Origin: an uncultured Eggerthella sp.
GTDB taxonomy: Bacteria > Actinomycetota > Coriobacteriia > Coriobacteriales > Eggerthellaceae
NCBI GenBank assembly: GCA_900542525.1
Contig: UQNZ01000008.1
Location: 6,579 to 70,578 of the forward strand
Reading direction: 5' to 3'
DNA: 64,000 bases
Part shown: piece by piece, positions 16,433-25,247 of the stretch
Numbering within the stretch: the stretch's first letter is position 1
Layout: the number at the start of each line of letters is the position of its first letter
Translations under genes and position numbers: made by a program
The notes under the pieces: model-generated
The model's database searches: none
Seen by the model: the letters and a program-made list of their open reading frames with translations, nothing else
Told to the model about the DNA's origin: nothing

Positions 16433-17521
16433 CTACGTATTATCAGGGTTTGCAGTGAGTTCGCGCAATGCTTCAATGAGCGCGCGGTTTTCCTCTTCGG
16501 TACCTACCGTGATGCGCAGGCAGTTCTCGAGGCTGGGTGCCGAGGAAAAGTCGCGCACAAGAATGCCACGCTTGAGCAGTTGCTCCCAGATGCGATGAGC
16601 CTGCGGGATGCGCACGAGGATGAAGTTCGCTTGGGAAGGATGGACTTCTGCGTTGGGAAGCGCGGCGAGTTCTTCAAGCAAGATCGCACGCTCGTGCTTG
16701 ATTGCTTCGATGCTAGGCTCGAGCAGCGCGCGGTTTTCGTAGACGGTCATGCCGATAACCTGCGAGACCGCATCGACTGAATAGGGCTGGCGCACCTTGA
16801 TTAATTCGCGAATAACCTGCGGATTTGCCAGTATATAGCCAAGGCGTACGCCAGCAAGAGCATAGGCCTTCGAGAAGGTCTTCAGCACCACCAAGTTAGG
16901 ATAGTGGTCCAGATGAGGAATCATGCTTTCGCCGCCGAATTCGCCGTACGCTTCATCGACCATGACAAGCGTGTCGCTCGTTTCGAGGAGCTTTTCGATG
17001 AACGCAGGCGAGGTGGTGTTTCCTGTGGGGTTGTTCGGCGAGGTGAGGATTGCATAATCGATATCGCCTTGCGCAACCCGTGCAAGGATGGCTTCTTCGT
17101 CGAGTGAGAAATCGCTCTTGCGCGGGATGGAGACGATCTGTGTGTCGGTGAGCATGGCGTTCGCTTTGTAGACTGAAAACGTAGGCGGGCAGGTGAGCAT
17201 CGTGCGCCCTGGACCGCCCCAGCACAGTGCGAAATCGAAGAGCAGCTCATCGCCGCCGTTGCCCATGAGCACGTATTCGCGGTCGTATCCCCATGCCTTG
17301 CCGATGAGCTCGCGCAAAGGGTTCGCAAGCGGATCGGGATAACGATTGAGATCGACCTGCACGATGGCAGCTTCGATCTTGGCTTGCACTTCACGAGGAA
17401 GCGGACGCGGGTTCTCGTTCGCTGAGATCATGACGCGCGCCGGCAGATATTTGGGATCGTAAGGTTCGATGCCTGCGATCTTTGGGCGCGGTGCGCGGTA
17501 TGTTTTTGGCTTTGCAGGCAT
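16433..17521 (-). CDS. hisC: Histidinol-phosphate aminotransferase
   Basis: A 362-residue fold-type I aminotransferase converting imidazole-acetol phosphate to histidinol phosphate. The N-terminal NENPRPLPREV, the SPNNPTGN motif, the DEAYGEF motif and the PLP Lys in KTFSKAYALAGVRLGY are all present, and the C-terminal Arg is in LRITVGTEEEN. Length is normal. It starts three bases after the hisD stop. Confidence 0.96.
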   Translation of the reverse strand: MPAKPKTYRAPRPKIAGIEPYDPKYLPARVMISANENPRPLPREVQAKIEAAIVQVDLNRYPDPLANPLRELIGKAWGYDREYVLMGNGGDELLFDFALCWGGPGRTMLTCPPTFSVYKANAMLTDTQIVSIPRKSDFSLDEEAILARVAQGDIDYAILTSPNNPTGNTTSPAFIEKLLETSDTLVMVDEAYGEFGGESMIPHLDHYPNLVVLKTFSKAYALAGVRLGYILANPQVIRELIKVRQPYSVDAVSQVIGMTVYENRALLEPSIEAIKHERAILLEELAALPNAEVHPSQANFILVRIPQAHRIWEQLLKRGILVRDFSSAPSLENCLRITVGTEEENRALIEALRELTANPDNT

Positions 17522-17524
17522 TGG

Positions 17525-18871
17525 TTAGTCCTTTGCCTGTTCAGCAGAGTTATCTGTGCTGCTGACATTTGCCGAAACACGACCGTGTTCCATGAGTTCC
17601 ATGCGCAATCGCACGCTTTGGGCATGCGCCCAAAGACCTTCGTGATCGGCGATGGTTTCGATCGCATGGGCATCATTCTTGAGCGCCGCGGCAGAATACT
17701 GGATCACGCTCGATTTCTTTACGAATTCGTCGACCGAAAGCGGGGAAGCATAGCGTGCGGTGCCGCCCGTTGGCAGCGTGTGGTTAGGGCCGGCAACGTA
17801 ATCGCCTACTGCTTCTGGGGTCCATTCGCCCATGAAGATCGCGCCTGCGTTGCGAATTTGACCGAGCAGTTCCATGGGGCGCGAAACATGCAGCTCAAGG
17901 TGCTCCGGTGCGATCACGTTGATCGTTTGGAGCGCTTGGACGAGCGAATCACAGATGACGATGAGTCCCTTGTCGGTAAGGGATGACATTGTGATCTCTT
18001 TACGCGTTGAGCTTTCGACGATCTTCTTGATTGCGCGCTCGACCGCATCAGCATAGGCTTCGGAGAACGTGACCAAATAACAGCTAGCCAGCGGGTCGTG
18101 TTCGGCCTGCGCCATAAGATCGACCGCGACAAGTTCGGGAAGTGCGGTTTCATCAGCAAGCACGCACACTTCTGAAGGACCTGCGATCATGTCGATGCCC
18201 ACATCGCCCGAGACGATCTTCTTTGCTGCAGCTACGAACGCATTACCAGGGCCGGTGATCTTCGCAACCTTCTGGATGCTTTCTGTTCCGTAAGCCAGCG
18301 CGCCGATAGCTTGTGCGCCACCAACGGAATAGATCTCGGTGGCGCCGGCGATGCGGCAAGCTTCGAGGATGGCGGGATCGAGCGAGCCATCTTTGGTAGG
18401 TGGAGTAACGCACACGATACGCTTCACGCCAGCAACTGCGGCAGGGATCGCATTCATTAGCACAGAAGAGGGGTAGAGCGCGCGTCCGCCGGGAACGTAG
18501 ATACCCACGGAATCGAGCGGCTCGACCTTCGCGCCTACGAGCGCACCATCTTCGCGGATGGTGAACCAGCTCTGTTGTTTCTGGCGTTCGTGGAAATCGC
18601 GAATCTGCTTTGCTGCTTGGCGTAGCGCCTGCGAAACCTCTGGGTCAACGCGTGTGATCGCTTCGTCGATCGCAGTATCGCTCACGCGGAAGTTCTCGAT
18701 CTCTACGCCATCGAATTGTTTCGTGTAGGCGCGCAACGCCGCATCGCCCTGAGTGCGCACTGCCTCGATGATCTCGGTCGCAGCGGTGAGAGCGTGTGCA
18801 TCGAATGCGCCCACGCGTTGGAGTTGGTCTTCCGAAAAGGCTTCTCCGGGTTTCAGAATGATGCGTCTCAT
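17525..18871 (-). CDS. hisD: Histidinol dehydrogenase
   Basis: A 448-residue zinc enzyme catalysing the last two oxidations to histidine. Signatures include VPGGRALYPSSVLMNAIPA, GPGNAFVAAAKKIV, and DMIAGPSEVCVLAD. The zinc-ligand region is LMAQAEHDPLA, and the catalytic Glu-His pair is in IAPEHLEL; VAGPNHTLPTGGTAR closes the family signature. It starts directly at the hisZG stop. Confidence 0.97.
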   Translation of the reverse strand: MRRIILKPGEAFSEDQLQRVGAFDAHALTAATEIIEAVRTQGDAALRAYTKQFDGVEIENFRVSDTAIDEAITRVDPEVSQALRQAAKQIRDFHERQKQQSWFTIREDGALVGAKVEPLDSVGIYVPGGRALYPSSVLMNAIPAAVAGVKRIVCVTPPTKDGSLDPAILEACRIAGATEIYSVGGAQAIGALAYGTESIQKVAKITGPGNAFVAAAKKIVSGDVGIDMIAGPSEVCVLADETALPELVAVDLMAQAEHDPLASCYLVTFSEAYADAVERAIKKIVESSTRKEITMSSLTDKGLIVICDSLVQALQTINVIAPEHLELHVSRPMELLGQIRNAGAIFMGEWTPEAVGDYVAGPNHTLPTGGTARYASPLSVDEFVKKSSVIQYSAAALKNDAHAIETIADHEGLWAHAQSVRLRMELMEHGRVSANVSSTDNSAEQAKD

Positions 18872-20506
18872 CTAGTTCTCCTTGTTAGCTTGTCGCAGCG
18901 TTTGTGCTAGTGCGGCGACGCGGGGGTTCGTTCGGTATGAGCAGGGGTTGGCGAAGAAACGTGCTGTTGATGCGAGCACGTCTTCAACAACGACCAGGTT
19001 ATTTTCGCGCAGGGTGGTTCCAGTGGCCGTGATGTCGACGATCTGCTCGGCCATGCCGGTGATGGGAGCGAGTTCGATATTGCCATGCAGCTTCACGATC
19101 TCTACCTGCTTACCCTGCTTGTCGAAGTGCGAACGTGCGATATGCGGGTATTTCGTGGCAATACGGATCGAGCCGAGCTCGCGGTAGCGCTTCTCGACTG
19201 CTTCTGAGGTTCCTGCGGATTCAGCCACCACGAAGCGGCAACCGCCGAATTCGAGGTCGACCAGTTCGACCACATCGGTGCGAGCTTCAACGAGCGAATC
19301 TTCGCCGCAGATGCCGCAATCGGCGGCACCGAGGGCAACAAAAACCGGTGCATCGGTGGGGCGCACGATGATGTACTCGACATCGCCGTTGCGCAGCATG
19401 AGCGTGCGGCCAGCATCGGCAAGCCCGTCAACGTTGAGACCGGCGGCATCAAGCGCTGCGATCGCATCTTCGTTGAGCGAACCTTTGGGAACCGCGATAC
19501 GCAAGGGGTGCGGAGCGGCGGCTTTTTCGAGAGCGAAAGATTCCATCACCTGTTCGAGGTAGAAGCTGAAACCTGCGGCAGGGACTTTCGTACCGCCATA
19601 AGCCGCGACCAAGTTGTCGTAACGACCGCCGCCGCCGATAGGGGAGCCCAGGCCGGGTTCGTAGGCTTCGAACACGATGCCCGTGTAATAGTCGAACGAA
19701 CTCATGACCGTGAAATCGATCAGCACGATTTCACCAAGCCCGCGTTCAACTAGCAGATCATAGAGCGCTTCGAGCTCATCGACCCCCTCGCTGCAACCGA
19801 GCGGCGCAAGAAGAGCGCGAATTTCGCCGAGTGCTTCCTTTTGGCCGCGCAGCATAGGAAGCTGGGCAAGTGCGCTAATGGCAGCCTGGTTGCCTTCAGT
19901 GGTTTTCGTGAGGTTATCGAGTGCTACGAAGTTCGAGGTGTGGAACGCGCGATAGACGGCATCTTCCCAGCCAGCATCCATCTGGCAGCAAGAAACAAGG
20001 TCGCGCAACACGCGCGCAGAACCGAGGGCGATGCGGTATTCGCTGATGCGTGTTTCCGCGAGTGCTTCAGAGAAGAGCGCGATGATGTTCGCATCGGCTT
20101 CTACGCCGGATTCACCAAGGCATTCAACGCCCATCTGTGTGAGTTCGCGGGCTGCCGCTTCTGCGGTCTTCTCGCGGAAGACGCGCTGGGTGTAGCGCAG
20201 CTTCACCGCGGGATCGAACGAGGTGATGCGGGTAGCGCACATGCGCGCGATCTGCATCGTAACGTCGGGGCGCATGGCTAGAAGATCACCGCGCGAGTCG
20301 AAAAGCTTGAAGGGGGAAGCGGGAACATGTCCGCCTGCTTCCATCACGTCGAGCACTTCGAGTGTGGGAGTTTCGATGGGGGAATAGCCGTGGCGCGCGA
20401 AGCATTGCTGCACGCGATAGGTGAGATCTTCGCGGACAAGCGCCTCGTCACTGATCACGTCGCGAAAGCCGATAGGGGTTACGTAATTCATCGTTTGTTG
20501 AGCCAC
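18872..20506 (-). CDS. hisZG: HisZ-HisG fusion: ATP phosphoribosyltransferase with regulatory subunit
   Basis: A single 544-residue frame joins two proteins that are normally separate. Residues 1 to about 325 are HisZ, a class II aminoacyl-tRNA-synthetase-like regulatory subunit: FRDVISDEALVREDLTYRV, then MRPDVTMQIARM and the motif-3-like GSPIGGGGRYDNLVAAYG. From about residue 333 to the end is a short-form HisG catalytic domain: LRIAVPKGSLNEDAIAAL, CGICGEDSLVEA, and the PRPP-binding VDITATGTTLRENNL. Short-form HisG enzymes need HisZ for activity and histidine feedback, so fusion would fix 1:1 stoichiometry. The sequence shows no stop or frameshift at the junction. It is the first gene of the his operon, behind AAAGGTGG. 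Confidence 0.94.
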   Translation of the reverse strand: MAQQTMNYVTPIGFRDVISDEALVREDLTYRVQQCFARHGYSPIETPTLEVLDVMEAGGHVPASPFKLFDSRGDLLAMRPDVTMQIARMCATRITSFDPAVKLRYTQRVFREKTAEAAARELTQMGVECLGESGVEADANIIALFSEALAETRISEYRIALGSARVLRDLVSCCQMDAGWEDAVYRAFHTSNFVALDNLTKTTEGNQAAISALAQLPMLRGQKEALGEIRALLAPLGCSEGVDELEALYDLLVERGLGEIVLIDFTVMSSFDYYTGIVFEAYEPGLGSPIGGGGRYDNLVAAYGGTKVPAAGFSFYLEQVMESFALEKAAAPHPLRIAVPKGSLNEDAIAALDAAGLNVDGLADAGRTLMLRNGDVEYIIVRPTDAPVFVALGAADCGICGEDSLVEARTDVVELVDLEFGGCRFVVAESAGTSEAVEKRYRELGSIRIATKYPHIARSHFDKQGKQVEIVKLHGNIELAPITGMAEQIVDITATGTTLRENNLVVVEDVLASTARFFANPCSYRTNPRVAALAQTLRQANKEN

Positions 20507-20651
20507 CTTTAATAGCTAGAATAAGAGCGAATCAATACTTTAGCACAGTAGAGTGATAAAGTAATGCTCTTCATATCCTTTTCACTCTTTCAATATAGCG
20601 ACAAACGTGCAAAACAGTGGGGAACATTAGGCGAGAGCAGTGGATTAAAGC

Positions 20652-20657
20652 TATAAT
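20652..20657 (+). promoter_or_regulatory. -10 box of second usp gene
   Basis: A perfect TATAAT lies 53 bases upstream of the GTG start. No good -35 hexamer is at 17-bp spacing; TTAGGC at 20628 is the nearest candidate. The divergent his operon promoter must lie in the same 200-base gap, but I could not fix it. Confidence 0.4.
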
Positions 20658-20709
20658 ATGAGCTGAAAACCTGCTTTGAATGCAAAAGTACGCCCTAAAG
20701 GAGGCCATC

Positions 20710-21186
20710 GTGTCATTCACTAATATTCTCGTTCCATACGACGGATCCGATCACGCCAAAGAAGCGCTTCGTGAAGCGATGAAGATGGTCGAGGGCAACA
20801 CCGATGCATCGATCCATGTTGCTGAGATCAGCGCACCCCCACAAGACCTTGTCTTCAGCAGCTTCAATCAGACTGGTTTCGGCATGGGTGTTTCGCTTGT
20901 TTCCAAGGAAGACTTCGCCGATGCGGTGCAGGAGCGCACTGAAGAGAGCGACAAGAAGCTCGAAGCTGATGTGGCTGATATCGTGAAGGATTTCAAGGGT
21001 AATCTTACTGTTGAAGTGATTTACGGCATCTACACGGTCGAGACTATCATCGAGACGGCACAGCGCTACGAATGCGATCTGATCTGTATGGGTTCGCGCG
21101 GTTTGGGTGCGATTCGCGGCATGCTTGGCTCGGTCAGCTTCGGCGTGTTGCGCAACTCCGACATTCCTGTCCTTGTTTGCAAATAA
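20710..21186 (+). CDS. Universal stress protein (UspA family)
   Basis: A 158-residue Usp. It begins with SFTNILVPYDGSDHAKEALR and ends with the ATP-binding motif GSRGLGAIRGMLGSVSFGVL followed by DIPVLVCK. GTG 20710 is chosen because AAAGGAGG ends five bases upstream; an in-frame ATG at 20680 has no ribosome binding site. It is monocistronic and faces away from the his operon. Confidence 0.93.
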   Translation: MSFTNILVPYDGSDHAKEALREAMKMVEGNTDASIHVAEISAPPQDLVFSSFNQTGFGMGVSLVSKEDFADAVQERTEESDKKLEADVADIVKDFKGNLTVEVIYGIYTVETIIETAQRYECDLICMGSRGLGAIRGMLGSVSFGVLRNSDIPVLVCK

Positions 21187-21604
21187 GTCTTTAGGCCTGA
21201 ACAGAATCGAATAGTTCTAAAAAGCAACTGGATTTAGCATAGAATTCAGGGGCGGGAACTTGTTTCATTGGGCTCCAATCCAATGCTCTTAAGAGGTGAA
21301 ACAAGCTCCTGTCTCTGAATTTCTATTTTGGTGGCGTTGCTATTACAAGTAATAGACTACGCTTTTGACTCTTTGTGTATGTCCTATAAATTGGACAAAA
21401 TAAGAACGGGCGAGGGTGCACCAAGTAGCCCTCTTTGCTGATGCGGGTTTGATTGTTTGAGGTTGAGCGCGTGGCGTTAGCATTCTTATGATTCTTCGCA
21501 GCGCAAGGCGATCGTGGATGTGCGGCTGAAAGAGCGCGTTATGTTTGTTGGATAGGTTCTAGTGCTATTTTTCCTAGTAAGCTGCGGAATCGTTCGTGGA
21601 CTTG
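21187..21604. other. Long intergenic region with a branched palindrome
   Basis: 418 bases without a recognisable gene. At 21242-21322 the outer arms (AATTCAG/CTGAATT and CTTGTTTCA/TGAAACAAG) enclose two small hairpins (ATTGG/CCAAT and CTCTT/AAGAG), giving a three-way junction. A smaller CTATTAC/GTAATAG hairpin follows near 21336. The element could terminate usp transcription or be a repeat of the same general style as 4599-4761. The rest (21360-21604) shows nothing I can name. Confidence 0.5.
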
Positions 21605-21811
21605 TCAGTTAAGCTTCGTAAAATGTACTGCCTTGTTCTTGAGAGAGATCTTTCCTACCTCGTAACCGTAATCGAGCAGCTCTTTCTTGCAGTTCAAGAA
21701 CGAATGGTCGATGGGTAGACCTGCAATGGCGGCAATTTCGTCGAAGGTAAGGTCGAGGTTATCTTTTCCGCTTCGTTGGATGTGCTTCCATAAAGAATCG
21801 TACTTGCTCAT
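21605..21811 (-). CDS. Small conserved hypothetical protein (DUF7662-like)
   Basis: A 68-residue soluble protein starting MSKYDSLWKHIQRSG. ATG 21811 follows AAGGAGA at good spacing. The pattern KYDSLW, then LTFDEIAAIAGLPIDHSFL, then a basic C-terminal half resembles small proteins of the DUF7662 type, but this is from memory and not tested. Function unknown. It is the last gene of a minus-strand group with the nitroreductase and CoA-transferase. Confidence 0.75.
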   Translation of the reverse strand: MSKYDSLWKHIQRSGKDNLDLTFDEIAAIAGLPIDHSFLNCKKELLDYGYEVGKISLKNKAVHFTKLN

Positions 21812-21878
21812 GGGTCTCCTTGGTTGGTTAAGGGCAAACTGGTACGAGGTGAAAATGAATGTTGTCAGTTGGCGGGCG

Positions 21879-22454
21879 CTATCGAATTTCGATGCGACCC
21901 TCCTTGCGCTTGATCGGATGTGGATCGGTATCAGGATAGCCAAGCACCACGGCGCCGAGCAGCGGTCCTTTATCTGGAGCAAAGCGCGCTTCGATACGCT
22001 CGCGTTCGCGTACCACTTCTTCAACCCAGCAGGTTCCCAGGCCCTTTTCATACGCCAGCAAGCAAATATTGTTCATCGCCGCAGCCACCGATTCAACGCA
22101 GCTGGGAATCATGCCTTCGCTATACGTTGGTTTCAGGAGAAATGCCAAGATCAAGCAGGGAGCACCGCCCATTTCCTGCAGGAATTCGAGCGTCTCTTCA
22201 ACCACTTCAGGGTTGTTCTTGAAGCGATCCTCGAGACGCTTGCGATGCGAATACACCGAGGTGCCCATCATGTCGAAAAGTTCGCGTAGATCGTTTGGAT
22301 CGGTAAGCGCCAAGAAATACCAAGGTTGCAAATTCTGTGCGGAAGGTGCCCAAACGGCATCCTCCAGGATCTCTTGGATGATCTCGTGCGGCACAGGATC
22401 GCTCTTGTAACGCCGAATGTTCCGACGTTCTTTGATCGCTTCGGTGAGTTCCAC
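21879..22454 (-). CDS. Nitroreductase family protein
   Basis: A 191-residue FMN-dependent oxidoreductase of the nitroreductase superfamily. It begins with IKERRNIRRYKSDPVP, the phosphate-binding Arg region. APSAQNLQPWYF is the classic FMN-contact motif, and GLGTCWVEE lies in the second half, with LGAVVLGYPDTDP near the end. The physiological substrate cannot be read from sequence. It starts 11 bases after the stop of the CoA-transferase gene, so the two are likely co-transcribed. Confidence 0.9.
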   Translation of the reverse strand: MELTEAIKERRNIRRYKSDPVPHEIIQEILEDAVWAPSAQNLQPWYFLALTDPNDLRELFDMMGTSVYSHRKRLEDRFKNNPEVVEETLEFLQEMGGAPCLILAFLLKPTYSEGMIPSCVESVAAAMNNICLLAYEKGLGTCWVEEVVRERERIEARFAPDKGPLLGAVVLGYPDTDPHPIKRKEGRIEIR

Positions 22455-22465
22455 GATATTCTCCT

Positions 22466-23788
22466 TTAACGCAGGGGGTCGAAGTTGAAGTAGTGCATGA
22501 ATTCATCGCGCAATTCGTCGCGGAAATCGGGATGCGCGATATTGATGAGCGCTTTTGCGCGCTCTTGATTGGTCTTGCCGCGCAGATCGGCGATACCATA
22601 TTCGGTCACGATGAACTGAGTTTCATTACGCGGGGTAGTAACGATACTGCCTGGGCTCAAGAAGAGCTTGATCTTCGATACGGTGCCGCGTGCTGCGGTT
22701 GAATTGATGACGATGATCGACTTGCCGCCCTTGCTCATGGTGGCACCGCGTACGAAATCGACTTGTCCGCCAGCTCCTGTTGCTTGCTTGTAGCCAAAAG
22801 ATTCGGCGGCTACCTGACCGAACAGGTCAACTTCGATGCAAGAATTGATGGAGACGAGCTTGTCGTTCTTTGCGATGATGGCTGGATCATTCACATATTC
22901 AACAGGGAAGAGCTGCACGGAGGGATTGTCGTGCGCCCAATCGTAGAGCTCCTTCGTGCCTTCGAGCACCGTTGCAACATTGATGCCTTTATGAAGGGTC
23001 TTCTTGGAAGCATTGATGATTCCACGCTCTGCAAGCTCCATCATCTTCGTGGTGAAAAGCTCGCTGTGCACACCAAGATCCTTCTTGTCTGAAAGAGCAT
23101 CAAGCACTGCATTCGGTAGCTTGCCAATGCCTGCCTGAATGGTGGATCCGTCTTCGATCAGCGACGCGCAGTATTCGCCGATCTGGCGTTCAGCATCACC
23201 AATGCTCGAGTTCGGAATGACAGGCAGCGGTTCGTCGGCTTCGATGATGTAGTCGAGGTCGCTCACATGGATGCTCGTTTCGCCGAACATGCGCGGCATC
23301 TGCTTGTTGATCTCGGCGATGATGATCCGAGCCGATTGCATCGCTGTGCGCTGGTAGCTGCAAGAAACGCCCAACGTGCAATAGCCCTGATCGTTGGGGG
23401 TGGAGAGCGACACGATAGCCACGTCGATAGGGTAGTGACCGTCGCGGATCAAACGCTCGATACTCGAGAAATAGGAGGGCAGGTAGTCAGAAATGCCAGC
23501 ATGTACGCCTTGCCAGTAATCTTTATATTGCCCAACGGGGCCAACGAACGGTTCATAGCGAATATGACCAGCCATATCGGGGTCGAACATCTCGATGCGC
23601 TCACCCGGAGGGCCCTGCATGAAAGAAACATCGGTGAATTCCGCGTAGTGTTTCTCGATTTCACGCGTGATCGCGCGCGGATCAGCTGCGCCATCGGAAA
23701 GCGAACAGTGGCTGTGTGGCGGAATGACCTTCACGATGTCTTCCACGGGAATGAGTTTTTGCTGGTAGAGCTCTTTCCAATCGGTCAT
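22466..23788 (-). CDS. Acetyl-CoA hydrolase/CoA-transferase family protein
   Basis: A 440-residue family I CoA-transferase related to 4-hydroxybutyrate/butyryl-CoA:acetate CoA-transferases. The catalytic Glu is in LGVHSELFT. INSCIEVDLFGQVAAES and TGAGGQVDFVRGA are the CoA-binding and oxyanion segments. In anaerobes these enzymes exchange CoA between acetate and short-chain acids during fermentation; which acid is used here is unknown. A -10-like TATAAT on the minus strand lies at 23828-23833, about 40 bases upstream of the start. Confidence 0.9.
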   Translation of the reverse strand: MTDWKELYQQKLIPVEDIVKVIPPHSHCSLSDGAADPRAITREIEKHYAEFTDVSFMQGPPGERIEMFDPDMAGHIRYEPFVGPVGQYKDYWQGVHAGISDYLPSYFSSIERLIRDGHYPIDVAIVSLSTPNDQGYCTLGVSCSYQRTAMQSARIIIAEINKQMPRMFGETSIHVSDLDYIIEADEPLPVIPNSSIGDAERQIGEYCASLIEDGSTIQAGIGKLPNAVLDALSDKKDLGVHSELFTTKMMELAERGIINASKKTLHKGINVATVLEGTKELYDWAHDNPSVQLFPVEYVNDPAIIAKNDKLVSINSCIEVDLFGQVAAESFGYKQATGAGGQVDFVRGATMSKGGKSIIVINSTAARGTVSKIKLFLSPGSIVTTPRNETQFIVTEYGIADLRGKTNQERAKALINIAHPDFRDELRDEFMHYFNFDPLR

Positions 23789-24095
23789 TGAGTCATTCCT
23801 TCCTTGCTTGCAATACGGGATTATTCGATTATAATCTTTCGATTTGCACTTCTAGGCGATACTTTTGTCCGCCTCGGTATGGGATGTTCTTCTCTGATCT
23901 CTCTTTGCGCATTGTTATGTCGCTCTCGACTTCGATGATCAACATATCGGTGATAGCTGCTCAAGAAGAGCAGAGCTACGTTTTGTTGGCATAGATACTT
24001 TTATGCCTTGGCAACAGACGGGCGGCTGGCGGTCGCCTGTGTCTCCGCACGGTTATAGTTGCGGTACACCAAAGGAGCGAAAGAGAGGATTTGCC
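23789..24095. other. Intergenic region between CoA-transferase and CDGSH genes
   Basis: About 300 bases, divergent on both sides. It contains the palindromic GATTATAATC (23827-23836) that supplies a -10 box for the CoA-transferase. A stem-loop TAGCTGCTC/GAGCAGAGCTA followed by CGTTTTG lies at 23954-23985. A small GGCAT/ATGCC hairpin is at 23988-24007. No gene is seen. Confidence 0.4.
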
Positions 24096-24392
24096 ATGGA
24101 GGGGAAAGCTTCCATCACCATCGTCGAGAACGACTCCTATGTCGTCAAGGGAGGCGTTCCACTCAGCGAGGATGCCATCGTCGCTGTACCCGAAGGTGGC
24201 CATTTGGAGTACAACCGCGTGAGAGGCTATGAGGTTGAGACTGAGTACCACCTTTGCCGTTGTGGTAGCTCGACGAACAAGCCGTTCTGCGATGCCATGC
24301 ATGTGTCTGTGGGATTCAATGATGGAAGCGCAGCGTTCGAGGATCAGCAAGGCGAACGTGATGAGTCCTTCCAGGATCTGCCTACGATGTAA
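24096..24392 (+). CDS. CDGSH-type iron-sulfur protein
   Basis: A 98-residue protein with one CDGSH-type motif, CRCGSSTNKPFCDAMH, whose three Cys and one His would ligate a 2Fe-2S cluster. ATG 24096 follows GAGAGGA; the frame opens further upstream, but the N-terminal extension has no start signal and unlike composition. An N-terminal beta-rich part (EGKASITIVENDSYVVKGGVP) resembles small CDGSH proteins of bacteria with redox or iron-sulfur transfer roles. The precise role is unknown. Confidence 0.9.
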   Translation: MEGKASITIVENDSYVVKGGVPLSEDAIVAVPEGGHLEYNRVRGYEVETEYHLCRCGSSTNKPFCDAMHVSVGFNDGSAAFEDQQGERDESFQDLPTM

Positions 24393-24614
24393 AAGTGATA
24401 GGACGGTGGGGATGCAGCCCATCATCCCGTGTCAACTGGTGCTCGGAATCTTGCAGTTTCTTGGCAGTTGGCGTAGTTGGGCCGAACGCGTGAGTTTAGG
24501 GCGCTCCTGAGCCCACACGGACGCTTGAGCTTGATGATGGCAGTTTCCAATATAATTTAGAGCTTCGCATCTTCGCACCCTACGCGACCCTGTCACGCCT
24601 AGCGCACGAGCGTG

Positions 24615-25055
24615 TCAGTCTTCACCATAGGCAGACTTGTCCTGCGATGCGTCGATGAGAGCTCCATAGCTGCGCTCCTCCTCTTTGGAAATCGTAGGGA
24701 TCTTCCCAAACATCAGGACGAGCAAGAACACGGCGACCGCCGCCAGAACGATCCAGACGATCAACTTCCTTACAAGTAGTGCGCTTATGGCCATCACCGC
24801 GAAAGAAACCGACACGATCCTGAGCTTTCGCTGCATCGAAATCCCACCGCTCTGCTTGAACGGCTCGACGTAAGCTCGATAGATCGACGTGCTCGCAAGC
24901 CACGAGTTCAGCCGGCTTGAGCTGCGCGAATAAAGAAACGCCGCGAGCAGCACAAAGGGTGTCGTGGGCAGAACCGGGACGAACACGCCCACGGCGCCGA
25001 GCGCAAGGCAGATGCTCCCCGCAATGATGAGCGCGACTTTCCTGATCGATTGCAT
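24615..25055 (-). CDS. YbaN/DUF454 family membrane protein
   Basis: A 146-residue inner-membrane protein with about four hydrophobic segments. The N-terminal LGAVGVFVPVLPTTPFVLLAA is the DUF454 signature, followed by FLYSRSSSRLNSWLASTSIY. The cytoplasmic tail is acidic. Its start follows GAAAGG. No function has been settled for the family. It stands alone on the minus strand. Confidence 0.9.
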   Translation of the reverse strand: MQSIRKVALIIAGSICLALGAVGVFVPVLPTTPFVLLAAFLYSRSSSRLNSWLASTSIYRAYVEPFKQSGGISMQRKLRIVSVSFAVMAISALLVRKLIVWIVLAAVAVFLLVLMFGKIPTISKEEERSYGALIDASQDKSAYGED

Positions 25056-25247
25056 GCTCGTGCCTTTCGGATGGTTCTTGCGAGACGGCCCTTAAGAAAT
25101 GTCCCGGAAAATGGCTCCGGGTGGTTCTAGGAGAATGCTACTACGACCCAGAAGCCGATGCGGCTGCTTTCCGACCGATGGAGCAATCAATCGCTGATGA
25201 TGGTCTCGCCTACGCCAATGCGGCAAGCGTTATTCGGGCGTCCCCGT

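Noticed and set aside
20507..20680. His-operon attenuator or T-box
   Set aside because: No T-box core sequence, no run of His codons and no terminator hairpin could be found in the leader.
21812..22051. N-terminal extension of the 68-residue small protein
   Set aside because: The added 80 residues overlap the nitroreductase coding region on the same strand and look like out-of-frame translation; a proper start signal exists at 21811.
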